From Flavobacterium pectinovorum (GTDB taxonomy: Bacteria; Bacteroidota; Bacteroidia; Flavobacteriales; Flavobacteriaceae), in contig NZ_RCZH01000027.1 in the NCBI RefSeq assembly GCF_006438875.1, forward strand, positions 14,658 to 72,473: DNA of 57,816 nucleotides, read 5' to 3'. Below the pieces are notes generated by a model. That model ran no database searches. It was not told the origin of the DNA and saw only the letters and a list, made by a program, of their open reading frames with translations. The translations under genes and the position numbers were made by a program. This document shows, one piece after another, positions 38,928 to 47,702 of the stretch; position 1 is the stretch's first letter; each line of letters opens with the position of its first letter.

Positions 38928-39166
38928 AGTTGCTAAGTGACTAAGTTGCTAAGAAACTAAGTTTATTTTAGTAAAAGTATGAAAACTTTTTTATATCGTT
39001 TAAGGAATGATTAAAGGCTTTATTAAAATCTCAGAACCTTAGTAACTTAGTACCCTTAGCAACTTTTTACTAAATCTTAGTCCCGAAGCTTCGGGATAGT
39101 AACTTAGTCCCTTAGCATCTTTTTTAAAAATTCTTAGCACCTTAGCAACTTAGAACCTCAGTAACT
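38928..39166. repeat. Imperfect palindrome made of GTTGCTAAG/CTTAGCAAC words
   Basis: The left side carries GTTGCTAAGTGACTAAGTTG and the right side CTTAGCACCTTAGCAACTTAG, in opposite orientation. CCCGAAGCTTCGGG lies between as a small perfect palindrome. It fills the divergent gap between acpH and glmM. Confidence 0.6.
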
Positions 39167-39170
39167 TTTT

Positions 39171-39178
39171 TATATTTG
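39171..39178 (+). promoter_or_regulatory. -7 element for glmM
   Basis: TATATTTG matches TAnnTTTG, 25 bp before the glmM ATG. No TTG is present at the -33 distance. Confidence 0.5.
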
Positions 39179-39203
39179 TAACTGGTAACCATAACTCACA
39201 ATA

Positions 39204-40592
39204 ATGACTTTAATAAAATCAATTTCAGGTATACGAGGAACAATCGGTGGAAAAGTAGGAGATAACCTGACTCCTGTTGATGCTGTAAAATTTGCATCGG
39301 CATACGGTACTTTTCTGAAAAATAATACTTCAAAAGAAAAATTAACGGTTGTAATTGGTCGTGACGCCAGAATTTCTGGTCCGATGATTCATAATCTTGT
39401 TGTAAATACTTTAATAGGTTTAGGAATTAATGTAATTGATCTTGGACTTTCTACAACACCAACTGTTGAAATTGCTGTGCCTTTGGAAAAAGCTGACGGT
39501 GGAATTATCCTGACTGCTTCCCACAATCCAAAACAATGGAATGCTTTGAAATTATTGAATGCAAAAGGAGAATTTTTAAGTGGTGCAGAAGGAGCAAAAA
39601 TTCTTGAAATTGCTGAAGCAGAAGCTTTCGATTTCTCAGATGTGGATACTTTAGGCGAAATCACGATAAATGATGCTTACATGGATATTCATATCGACGA
39701 GGTTTTAAATTTGTCTTTAGTAGATGTTGAAGCTGTAAAAGCTGCAAAATTTAAAGTAGTTGTTGACGGTGTAAATTCTTCGGGAGGAATCATTATTCCA
39801 AGACTGTTAGAATTAATGGGCGTTGAAGTTGTAAAATTATATTGCGAACCAAACGGACATTTTCCTCACAATCCAGAGCCTTTAAAAGAGCATTTAACTG
39901 ATATTTCTGAATTGGTTGTCAAAGAGAAAGCAGATTTAGGAGTTGTTGTGGATCCTGATGTTGATCGCTTGGCTTTTATCTGCGAAGACGGAGAAATGTT
40001 TGGTGAAGAGTACACTTTGGTGGCTTGCGCCGATTATGTTTTGAGTAAATCTCCTGGAAATACAGTTTCGAATATGTCATCGTCTCGTGCTTTGCGTGAT
40101 GTAACGGTTGCTCATGGCGGAAAATACGAAGCCAGTGCCGTTGGAGAAGTGAACGTTGTGGAATTAATGAAAAAAAATAACGCTATTATTGGTGGTGAAG
40201 GTAACGGTGGAATCATTTATCCGGAATCTCATTATGGAAGAGATAGTTTGGTAGGAGTTGCTTTATTTCTAACGCATTTAGCAAATAAAAAAATGTCAGT
40301 TTCGGCATTGAGAGCTTCATATCCTGAATATTATATGAGCAAAAACAAAATTGAATTAACACCTCAAATTGATGTTGATGCAATTTTAGTGGCAATGACT
40401 GAAAAATATAAAAACGAAGATATTACAACTATTGACGGTGTAAAAATTGATTTTGCTACAGAATGGGTTCATTTAAGAAAATCAAATACAGAACCAATTA
40501 TCCGAATCTATACTGAAGCTCCTTCTCAGGAAAAAGCAGATGTTTTGGCACTTCGAATTATTGATGAAATTAAAGCAATTGCAGGAATTTAG
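39204..40592 (+). CDS. glmM: Phosphoglucosamine mutase
   Basis: The 462-residue enzyme interconverts glucosamine-6-phosphate and glucosamine-1-phosphate on the way to UDP-GlcNAc, needed for cell wall and lipid A. The phosphoserine loop is TASHNPKQWNALK (about residues 101-113), with the catalytic Ser in TASHNP. The metal-binding line is VVDPDVDRLAFI (about 246-257), and the sugar-binding GGEGNGGIIYP (about 327) and RKSNTEPIIRIYTEA (about 427-441) are intact. Bacteroidetes use phosphomannomutase-like members for this step, so the hexose specificity is likely but not certain. A strong terminator follows. Confidence 0.9.
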   Translation: MTLIKSISGIRGTIGGKVGDNLTPVDAVKFASAYGTFLKNNTSKEKLTVVIGRDARISGPMIHNLVVNTLIGLGINVIDLGLSTTPTVEIAVPLEKADGGIILTASHNPKQWNALKLLNAKGEFLSGAEGAKILEIAEAEAFDFSDVDTLGEITINDAYMDIHIDEVLNLSLVDVEAVKAAKFKVVVDGVNSSGGIIIPRLLELMGVEVVKLYCEPNGHFPHNPEPLKEHLTDISELVVKEKADLGVVVDPDVDRLAFICEDGEMFGEEYTLVACADYVLSKSPGNTVSNMSSSRALRDVTVAHGGKYEASAVGEVNVVELMKKNNAIIGGEGNGGIIYPESHYGRDSLVGVALFLTHLANKKMSVSALRASYPEYYMSKNKIELTPQIDVDAILVAMTEKYKNEDITTIDGVKIDFATEWVHLRKSNTEPIIRIYTEAPSQEKADVLALRIIDEIKAIAGI

Positions 40593-40610
40593 TTTTTAGC
40601 AATTCAGCAT

Positions 40611-40652
40611 AAAAAAACACCTCTTTCATTTTTTTGAAAGAGGTGTTTTTTT
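40611..40652 (+). terminator. Terminator after glmM
   Basis: ACACCTCTTTCA and TGAAAGAGGTGT form a perfect 12-bp stem with A residues before and a T run after, 19 bp past the glmM stop. Confidence 0.92.
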
Positions 40653-40670
40653 GTCTAAAAACGGCCTTAT

Positions 40671-40830
40671 ATTTTACCGCAGAGTTCGCTAAGATTTTAT
40701 TTGATAGTGCGTTCACAAAACACCAAGTTCGCAATCCCGAAGCTTCGGGATGTATTTATCTAGCTTTGCGAACTTTGTGTTTGCTATCAGTAAAGTAAAA
40801 TTAAAACTTTGTGCACTCTGTGGTAAAATT
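40671..40830. repeat. Long imperfect palindrome between convergent genes
   Basis: ATTTTACCGCAGAG at the left pairs with CTCTGTGGTAAAAT at the right with one mismatch. GTTCGC and GCGAAC words and a central CCCGAAGCTTCGGG are nested inside. It lies between glmM and the glycosidase gene. Confidence 0.6.
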
Positions 40831-42318
40831 TTAATCTTTGATAATTTTCAATGATTTTTTAATAGTACCATAAGTCGCAGTTACAATATAAACTCCACTT
40901 GAAAGTTTATCGCCAATTTTAATATCTTCATTTGTAAAATAAGAATCTGAGGAAAAGCAGATTGTTCCTTTCATGTCGACAATTTTTAAAGTCAACGGTT
41001 CTGTTTCTGCCGATTTTATGTGAAGTGTAGATTGGTTTTTAATGGGATTAGGATAAACCGTAAAAAAATCATTTTCGATCGTTAGATCATTTACGCCCAG
41101 ATTTGTTGCAACAACATCAATATAATTGAAACTCATATCGTTTGATTTGAATTTAATCTTTAAATAAACTTCTCCTTTTGGTAAAGTAATTCCGTTTACG
41201 GTTTTATTAATAAAAGTTTGAGCTCCGCCCGTTGCAGGAAATGTTTCATCAGTTTTGACAATGACATCATTTACCAAAACGTCAAATTTACCTGTAATTG
41301 TTGGCGATGCAACCCTAAAGGTGAAATTATAAGTTCCTGCATTATTTACATTTAGCATAAATTCATTCCAGTCTCCTTCGTTTATCAAAGACACATTTTG
41401 TCCCGTTCCGGCATCTGTAGTATTTTGTAAGTTCGTTCCTTTTCGGCGATAATGTTTGTTTGCAATTATTCTGCCTGGAATAGTCATTTTTTTAGAAGTA
41501 TAAGCAGTATTTACATATTCAGTTCCTATAGGTCTTAGAACTCCGCTTTGTGTGTCCAACAATTGTCCTTCAAGCATATCTGTCCATGTAGGATCTACTC
41601 TTCCAGAAAACCAGGAATAGCGATAAATGTCAGGATCGTTTTCAAAATTTGTTATAATTTCTTTCATAAAAGCAGTTTTTTCGGCTGCAGTCTGAATTAC
41701 TCTGTTCGCAAATTCAGTTACCCAAACAGGACGATTGTATTTTTTCAGAAGTCCCGTCACACCAATTACGTCGCCCGAGGTTCTGTCATAAGTATGAAAA
41801 GCAATATAATCGACTTTACAATTTGGACATAAAAGAAAAAATTGATCGTGCCATGCAATCGGACTGCTATAACCACCATAATTGTTATTTGGATCATTAA
41901 AAGCTGGGGATGCGCTAACAATTTCCAGATTTTTGGCAGCCGCTATTTTTTCAATATTTTTCCATGCATTTACAGCTTCCTGAGGAGTATATCTGGATCC
42001 ATCGTTAAAGTTAGGTTCATTAAAAGCAAGCAAATATTTAGCGCCGGGTTTTATTCTGTCTATAAAAGATTGTACATCAGCATCGTTTACTTGATTCCAC
42101 GCCATTGGAACATATTCAACTCCAATAGATTGATAATTTGCATTGGCGTCATTTTCTGGCAAAGAGCCCCAGTTATACCACCACGAAACTCCGGGTTTTA
42201 GTGCTAATAAATCGGCTGTTGAGTTATGTCCGTAAGCAATTCCGCGTTTTGGACTCTGACCACAGGCGGTATTTGAAATCTGTAGTGTTAAAAAGGTAAA
42301 TAGTAGGTTTTTTATCAT
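40831..42318 (-). CDS. Secreted GH128-like glycosidase with CBM and T9SS sorting domain
   Basis: From the ATG at 42318 the product has 495 residues. A signal peptide is followed by a glycoside-hydrolase domain of the Asl1/GH128 type (about residues 25-265). The likely acid/base Glu101 is in LLAFNEPNF and the nucleophile Glu202 in VWVTEFANR. GH128 enzymes cut beta-1,3-glucans. A beta-sandwich carbohydrate-binding region (about 280-405, CBM6-like, with GDWNEFMLNVNNAGTYNFTF) follows. The last 80 residues (FFTVYPNPIKNQSTLHI to SLKIIKD) are a type A T9SS sorting signal. It is probably exported to the surface. An earlier ATG adds 39 residues and spoils the signal peptide. Confidence 0.88.
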   Translation of the reverse strand: MIKNLLFTFLTLQISNTACGQSPKRGIAYGHNSTADLLALKPGVSWWYNWGSLPENDANANYQSIGVEYVPMAWNQVNDADVQSFIDRIKPGAKYLLAFNEPNFNDGSRYTPQEAVNAWKNIEKIAAAKNLEIVSASPAFNDPNNNYGGYSSPIAWHDQFFLLCPNCKVDYIAFHTYDRTSGDVIGVTGLLKKYNRPVWVTEFANRVIQTAAEKTAFMKEIITNFENDPDIYRYSWFSGRVDPTWTDMLEGQLLDTQSGVLRPIGTEYVNTAYTSKKMTIPGRIIANKHYRRKGTNLQNTTDAGTGQNVSLINEGDWNEFMLNVNNAGTYNFTFRVASPTITGKFDVLVNDVIVKTDETFPATGGAQTFINKTVNGITLPKGEVYLKIKFKSNDMSFNYIDVVATNLGVNDLTIENDFFTVYPNPIKNQSTLHIKSAETEPLTLKIVDMKGTICFSSDSYFTNEDIKIGDKLSSGVYIVTATYGTIKKSLKIIKD

Positions 42319-42497
42319 AACTGATGATTTTGATTGGGGGATTTGGGGTATAAATTTGTTAACTCCAAATTTATACTGTTTCTGTAATTGTTCCTCTTTA
42401 TAAGTGAAGGAAAAAATATTACAAAAACCCATCAAAAATCAGTTTTCAGCAGATAGAAACAATGCTTTTAATAGTCTTGAGCGTTTTATAAATAAAA

Positions 42498-42528
42498 AGT
42501 CCAAAAAAGAATGTTGCTTTTTTGGACC
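42498..42528 (-). terminator. Terminator after the acyltransferase gene
   Basis: AGTCCAAAAAAG and CTTTTTTGGACC pair at 11 of 12 positions; on the minus strand a T run follows. It lies between the acyltransferase stop and the glycosidase start. Confidence 0.8.
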
Positions 42529-42549
42529 TTATTTTTTGTTGTGAAAGAA

Positions 42550-43422
42550 TTATTGAACACGATGTTTCCATCTTTTATGTGTCCATAAATAAAATTCAGG
42601 AGCTTCATAAATTTGTTTTTCTACTTCTCTTAAATATTTTTCTGTAATGTCAAAATTATCGTATTCTTTAGGATTGTCTGCAATTGGTATAATTGTAGCT
42701 TCATAATAACCTCGACGTACTTTTTTGACTTTTACAAAAACAACACTCAGATCATATTTTTTGGCAAGCATTTCGGCACCGGTATGCACCGGAACTTCAA
42801 TTCCCATGAACTTCATCGAATGAAAAATTCTGTCCAGTTTTGGTGATTGATCACTTGCCAAACCGTACATGCTTAAAATTCCGTCACGCTGATTTTGAGC
42901 CATTGTTGGAATCGCTTTTCTTGTTTCAACTAATTCCGTATCATATTTTGAACGAATTTTTCGAACCAATTTATCAAAGTATGGATTGGCTACTTTTTTA
43001 TAAACAGCAATTCCCTGAAAATCAATTTTCCGGTTAATTGTCAAAAGCCATTCATAGCTGGCATAATGAGACGCTACCAGAATTACACTTTTTCCTTTTT
43101 TTGCATATTCCTGTATAAGATCAAGATTGGTGACTTTAAATCTTTTCTCCATTTCTTCGGGCGAAATACTCATAGTTTTAATCATCTCCAGAAACATATC
43201 ACACATATGTTGATAGAATTTCTTTTCGATCTCTTTTCGTTCAGCATCGGTTAAATTTGGTAAAGTAAGTTTTAGGTTTTCACGCACCACTTTTTTACGA
43301 TAACCCACAATGCGGTAAATAAGGAAATATACGAAATCAGAGAACCAATAAAACAATCGAAACGGAAGTATAGAGATAAGCCAAAGCAATGGATAGGCTA
43401 ATATATAAACAAGAAATTGCAT
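42550..43422 (-). CDS. LpxL/HtrB-type lipid A acyltransferase
   Basis: From the ATG at 43422 the product has 290 residues. An N-terminal hydrophobic anchor (QFLVYILAYPLLWLISILPF) is followed by the acyltransferase fold. The HxxxxE motif is in SHYASYEWL (about residues 110-118), and SDQSPKL near 188 and PVHTGAEMLAKKYD near 210 fit the family. LpxL-type enzymes add secondary acyl chains to lipid A at the inner membrane. Which chain it adds is not known. It is divergent from the rhomboid gene by about 110 bp. Confidence 0.9.
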   Translation of the reverse strand: MQFLVYILAYPLLWLISILPFRLFYWFSDFVYFLIYRIVGYRKKVVRENLKLTLPNLTDAERKEIEKKFYQHMCDMFLEMIKTMSISPEEMEKRFKVTNLDLIQEYAKKGKSVILVASHYASYEWLLTINRKIDFQGIAVYKKVANPYFDKLVRKIRSKYDTELVETRKAIPTMAQNQRDGILSMYGLASDQSPKLDRIFHSMKFMGIEVPVHTGAEMLAKKYDLSVVFVKVKKVRRGYYEATIIPIADNPKEYDNFDITEKYLREVEKQIYEAPEFYLWTHKRWKHRVQ

Positions 43423-43533
43423 GTAATTTTTTTTACAAATATAAAGTAAAAATGAATAACCATTGATATTTTGGATTGACGCTAACATATGTTTAAGAAT
43501 GACTATATTTACAATTCACAATAAATGTTTTTT

Positions 43534-44172
43534 ATGAATACCATTTTAATTGGGATTATAGTTGCCAATGTATTGATTAGTTACAAAGGTTTTAACGATC
43601 TTGCTTTTTTTAGAAAATACGAATTTCATGTAGGAAGTATTCGTTCAGGAGAACAAATCAGAATGCTTTCGTCTGGTTTTTTGCATGTAGACATGATGCA
43701 CTTGATATTTAACATGCTCACACTTTGGTTCTTTGCGCCGGTTGTAATTCAATGGTTGGGAACTTTTTCTTTTGTTCTGGTTTATTTTGGAAGTTTAATC
43801 TTTGGAAGTTTGCTAACGATGCTGTTTCATAAAAATGATTATAGTTATCGTGCCGTTGGAGCTTCGGGAGCAGTTACAGGAGTTTTGTATTCTGCGATAT
43901 TGCTTCAGCCTGATATGATGTTGGGTATCTTCTTTGTCATACCAATACCGGCATATTTATTCGGAATTTTATATCTGTTTTATTCCATTTATGGAATGCG
44001 TGCCAAAAATGATAATATTGGACATACGGCGCACTTTGGAGGTGCTATAGGCGGTTATTTGATCACTTTGATAAAAGAACCTTCACTATTTGTTGATCAT
44101 ACTTTAATGGTTGTTCTCTTGGCAATTCCTATTTTTATACTTTTTGTAATGGCAAAATTAGGAAAACTATAA
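43534..44172 (+). CDS. Rhomboid-family intramembrane serine protease
   Basis: The 212-residue product has six or so hydrophobic segments. The catalytic Ser is S111 in GASGAVTG, with the partner His167 in TAHFGGAIGGY and the conserved Asn60 in HLIFNMLTLWFF. These give the Ser-His dyad of active rhomboids. LHVDMMHLIFNM also matches the HxxxH entry region. Rhomboids cut within membrane helices of other proteins; the substrate here is unknown. I chose the ATG at 43534, three codons inside the longest frame. SIMPL follows after 53 bp. Confidence 0.93.
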   Translation: MNTILIGIIVANVLISYKGFNDLAFFRKYEFHVGSIRSGEQIRMLSSGFLHVDMMHLIFNMLTLWFFAPVVIQWLGTFSFVLVYFGSLIFGSLLTMLFHKNDYSYRAVGASGAVTGVLYSAILLQPDMMLGIFFVIPIPAYLFGILYLFYSIYGMRAKNDNIGHTAHFGGAIGGYLITLIKEPSLFVDHTLMVVLLAIPIFILFVMAKLGKL

Positions 44173-44225
44173 ATATTGGCACAACTTTTGAAATTCCATT
44201 ATCAAATAACTTAAATATAACAAAA

Positions 44226-44915
44226 ATGAAGAAAGTAGTATTATTTTTAACAATCATGTTTATGACTATGTCTTACGCTCAAGAAACCAAACAAATTCCT
44301 CAGATAAATGTAAATGGAGAAGGAAAAGTAAAAGTAGCACCTGATCAGGTTTGTATTTCAGCAACTGTTGAAACAAAAGGGAATAATGCTAAAGATGTCA
44401 AAAAGCAAAATGACGAAAAAATGGATGCGGTTTTAAAATTCATTAAAAAAATGAATGTTCCAACGGCAGATTTCAAAACTAAACAAGTAGCTCTTAATCC
44501 GCAATATGATTATGAGAAAAAGAAAACAAGTTACAATGCTACTCAAACTGTAGAAATTGTTTTGAAAGATTTGTCTAAATATGATGAATTAATGGAAGGT
44601 TTGGTTCAGCAAGGAATTAACCGTATCGACAGAGTTTCTTTTGAAACTTCTAAATTAGTTCAACTTGAAACAGAAGCTAGAAAATTGGCAATAAAAGACG
44701 CTAAATCAAAGGCAGAAGATTACGTTTCAGTTTTAGGACAAAAAGTTGGTAAAGCTTATACAATTTCTGATAATACTCAGGTTTATCACCCACAACCAAT
44801 GTATGCTTCTATGAAATCTATGGCGGCGGATTCAGCAGGAGCTTCAAACGAAACTTTAGCAATTGGTGAAATCGAAGTTACAGCAAACGTAAGTGTTAGT
44901 TTTATTTTAGACTAA
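44226..44915 (+). CDS. SIMPL (DUF541) domain envelope protein
   Basis: This 229-residue protein has a signal peptide (about residues 1-19, ending MSYAQ) and a single SIMPL/DUF541 domain. Family lines are NVNGEGKVKVAPDQVCISATVE (about 28-49), QTVEIVLKDLSKYDELMEGL (about 103-122) and EARKLAIKDAKSKAEDYVSVLGQKVGKA (about 152-179). SIMPL proteins form ring-like envelope assemblies and are tied to oxidative stress in E. coli YggE. The role here is unknown. It lies 53 bp after the rhomboid gene and ends before a terminator. Confidence 0.93.
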   Translation: MKKVVLFLTIMFMTMSYAQETKQIPQINVNGEGKVKVAPDQVCISATVETKGNNAKDVKKQNDEKMDAVLKFIKKMNVPTADFKTKQVALNPQYDYEKKKTSYNATQTVEIVLKDLSKYDELMEGLVQQGINRIDRVSFETSKLVQLETEARKLAIKDAKSKAEDYVSVLGQKVGKAYTISDNTQVYHPQPMYASMKSMAADSAGASNETLAIGEIEVTANVSVSFILD

Positions 44916-44943
44916 AAACTTTATAAATAAATCACAATATTAT

Positions 44944-44987
44944 AAATCCCAAATCCCAATTGTGAAATTGGAATTTGGGATTTTTTT
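44944..44987 (+). terminator. Terminator after the SIMPL gene
   Basis: AAATCCCAAATCCCAATT and AATTGGAATTTGGGATTT pair at 17 of 18 positions, followed by a run of seven T, 28 bp past the stop. Confidence 0.9.
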
Positions 44988-45021
44988 GTCATCTATTGTT
45001 TAAAATATGGCTTGATTGTAT

Positions 45022-45471
45022 CTATTTGTAAGGGTTACTTGCTGTAATCGTGTCAATTAATGTTGAGCCGCACGGAAGTTTATTATAATTAAAATATTGT
45101 ATTTCTTTAAAATTATCACTTTTAGTTTTGCCTTTTGGACCTCTTTTTCTAATTGTTATCCATACTCCAGGCGAATCTATTTCTGGGGGTAATGAACAAT
45201 AGTGTTCTAAACTGTCTACAACAATATTATACCCTAAGGGTTTATTTTTGAAATTAATTATATTGCTCCCTTTTACTGAGTCTTTCAACTCCAAAACATA
45301 ATATTTTGTTTGATTATTTTTCATCATCACGGATTCAATTACATAATCATCCGATAAAACCTTAATTGTTTTATCTCTATAATTTATTTCTATTTTTTCT
45401 CCTTTAAACTGGAAACAGCTTCCAAACTGGAAACATATAATAATCAACAAAATTATTTTTTTAATATCCAT
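45022..45471 (-). CDS. Hypothetical lipoprotein
   Basis: This 149-residue protein has a lipoprotein signal peptide ending FGSC, with Cys19 as the lipidation site. The mature part is short and beta-rich with two later Cys residues (HYCSLPP and LPCGSTL) and no recognised family. It stands between convergent SIMPL and the co-oriented TPR/HTH gene, 58 bp after the latter, so it may be the second gene of that operon. Function unknown. Confidence 0.7.
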   Translation of the reverse strand: MDIKKIILLIIICFQFGSCFQFKGEKIEINYRDKTIKVLSDDYVIESVMMKNNQTKYYVLELKDSVKGSNIINFKNKPLGYNIVVDSLEHYCSLPPEIDSPGVWITIRKRGPKGKTKSDNFKEIQYFNYNKLPCGSTLIDTITASNPYK

Positions 45472-45529
45472 ATTTTTGGTAATTCATTTAGAAGTTTAAA
45501 CAGTTAGACCTGTTAGGTTTAGCGAAAAT

Positions 45530-47176
45530 CTAAATATTTTCTAAAAAAGTAACCAAATTTATTTCCTCGTTATGAATGTTAAGCTTTCTTCTTAATCTTG
45601 CCCTTGCTACATTCAGGCTGTTATAGGATTGGCGCGTAAGTGCACAGATTTCTTTAGTAGTCATATTTAATCTTAAAAAAGCACAGATTCTTTTCTCATT
45701 AAGTGTCAGATCAGGGTATTTCGTATTTAAACGTTCATAAAAATCGTTGTAAACCTGACTAAAACGAACTTCAAATTCTTTCCAGATATCATCATCCTGA
45801 GCATTTTTAATATCCAGTATAATTTTTTGGATAATATCCTGATCGTTTTTTTTCATTTGTTTTTTCAACTCCACCAAGCGATTTGAAATTTCAGTATTGA
45901 ATTCATTTTTCTTTAAGAGATACATGATATTCGTTGTCAGTTCTTTATTTTTAAATTCTAATTCTCTTTTCAGCGTATCTTCTCTTAAAGAAAGTTCCTT
46001 ATTGCTCAATTCAGCACTTTCTTTTGCCAATTGTTGAATTTTAGCCTTTGTTTCCTGAAGTCGGTACATGATGATGGCAATAATGATTCCCAAAACCAAA
46101 CCAATTGCAATAATAGAATAAACAAGTTCCCTGTGGTTTTGCGCTATTTTTATAGCCTGATTTTCTTTGTCAAACTTATATTGCATTTCGGCACGGGTAA
46201 TTTTTTTTTGGTTTTCTGTATTAAAAAGACTGTCGCTTAAAGATTTATAGGCAACGTGATAGCGATATGCTTGTCTGTAATCTTCTTTTCCGGCCATTAC
46301 CTGACTAATTTCGTCTAAAATTGAAGCCCTTGTTGATGACGAATTAGTTTGTTTACAGTAATCTAGACCATTAAGCAAATATTCTTGCGCCTTTTGAAAT
46401 TCCTTTTTTTCTTTATAAAGCCTTCCTAAATGATAATTTGATTTCGACAAACCAAATATGTCATTTTCCTTTTTTCGAATATTAAGAGCTTCTATAAAAA
46501 TGGCTTCGGCGAGATCGTAACGTTTTGCTTTAAGATATATGATTCCCATATTAGAATATACCGATGACAGATTTCCATTATCTTTTGCCTTTTTGCTATG
46601 GGTTGATGCCTGCATAAAATATTCAAGAGCAAGATCTGTCTGATTTCTATTATCATAAATAATACCGATATTATTAAGTAGTTTTCCTCTGATCTCGTGC
46701 GTTTTGACAGGATCTTTTATAATGTTTTTGTCTAATAGGCTTTTTACCTGATTGAACTTTATAAGCGCTTTTTCGAAATCTCCCTGATAAAAATAAACCA
46801 GGGCAATGCTGTTATAAACTTTTAAAATATCTTTTTGAGGAGGATAATTCTCATAAATTTTCAGCGCTTTTAACTGATAATCGAGGCAAACATCAATATT
46901 ACCTTTCAGGAGATTGGCATTACCAATATTAGAATATACTCTGGCCAGAAGGGTATCTGTGATTTTTTTTTCAAAGGGTAATGCTTTTTTATAATAAAAT
47001 AGCGCAGAATCTAAATCCTTTTTTTCTAATAATTGTCCCGTTTGAAGAAGCAAAGCGACCTTTGTGTCAGGTTCGGAACTGGTTTTGTATTGAAGTTTTA
47101 GACGATCAATATTTTGCGAAAATAGAGCTTCACAAAAAAACAGTAAGACGCCTATATATATGTAGAAATACTTCAA
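45530..47176 (-). CDS. TPR membrane protein with C-terminal HTH
   Basis: This 548-residue protein has a signal peptide (KYFYIYIGVLLFFCEALFSQ) and about seven TPR units (about residues 25-310). A transmembrane helix (about 350-372) and a coiled-coil stretch rich in Lys and Glu (about 375-455) follow. The C-terminal HTH (LTLNEKRICAFLRLNMTTKE onward) resembles LuxR-type DNA-binding regions. The start codon is TTG, the only start that gives an intact signal peptide. Such proteins in Bacteroidetes are thought to link periplasmic TPR input to transcription. It is divergent from the giant protease gene, which makes that gene a possible target. Confidence 0.85.
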   Translation of the reverse strand: MKYFYIYIGVLLFFCEALFSQNIDRLKLQYKTSSEPDTKVALLLQTGQLLEKKDLDSALFYYKKALPFEKKITDTLLARVYSNIGNANLLKGNIDVCLDYQLKALKIYENYPPQKDILKVYNSIALVYFYQGDFEKALIKFNQVKSLLDKNIIKDPVKTHEIRGKLLNNIGIIYDNRNQTDLALEYFMQASTHSKKAKDNGNLSSVYSNMGIIYLKAKRYDLAEAIFIEALNIRKKENDIFGLSKSNYHLGRLYKEKKEFQKAQEYLLNGLDYCKQTNSSSTRASILDEISQVMAGKEDYRQAYRYHVAYKSLSDSLFNTENQKKITRAEMQYKFDKENQAIKIAQNHRELVYSIIAIGLVLGIIIAIIMYRLQETKAKIQQLAKESAELSNKELSLREDTLKRELEFKNKELTTNIMYLLKKNEFNTEISNRLVELKKQMKKNDQDIIQKIILDIKNAQDDDIWKEFEVRFSQVYNDFYERLNTKYPDLTLNEKRICAFLRLNMTTKEICALTRQSYNSLNVARARLRRKLNIHNEEINLVTFLENI

Positions 47177-47298
47177 ATTAGATAATTTTTATCAGCTAAA
47201 CTATGAATTATTTTCGAGTTTTAATTATATCATTTATTTAAAAAATAAACATAAGGTTAATCGTTATTTTTTTTGCCATAAAGTACCCAAAGCAAAAA

Positions 47299-47346
47299 CA
47301 TAGAGTTCACAAAGGATTTATGACTATTAGCTTTTTGAACTCTGTG
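47299..47346. repeat. Palindrome in the divergent gap before the giant protease
   Basis: CATAGAGTTCACAAAG at 47299-47314 and CTTTTTGAACTCTGTG at 47331-47346 pair at 14 of 16 positions. The rest of the 47177-47702 gap has AT-rich DNA and a short tandem of AAAACATAAAATTC. I found no good TTG plus TAnnTTTG pair for the protease. Confidence 0.5.
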
Positions 47347-47702
47347 TTTTCTAACCGCAATAAAACATCAGATCTTTACGTGTTCTGTGGTTAGTTTTTT
47401 CGTAAAAAACATAAAATTCACACCATAAAACATAAAATTCCCCCACACTTTGAGGTTAATTTTCTTGTCATTTAAAAACCTAATATCTTAAAAAAATAAA
47501 TTATGTAATATGTTGGTATTTAGGTTTTTGTATTTTATTGTTATACAAATGTAATGATGGATTATTCTCTATATATAAGATGTAACTATTGTTTGAAGCC
47601 GAACTATTTGATTTTTCCATATTCTTGCTCCGAAACATTTAGTGCTTTGTCCATATAAAAGATCAATGCATTAAATTATTAACTAACCAAAAAACAACTT
47701 TA

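Noticed and set aside
38928..39166. Repeated CTTAG words as a CRISPR array
   Set aside because: Spacing and unit length are irregular, units occur in both orientations and there are no cas genes.
40831..42435. Longer start for the glycosidase
   Set aside because: The extra 39 residues are charged and precede a normal signal peptide that begins at the ATG at 42318.
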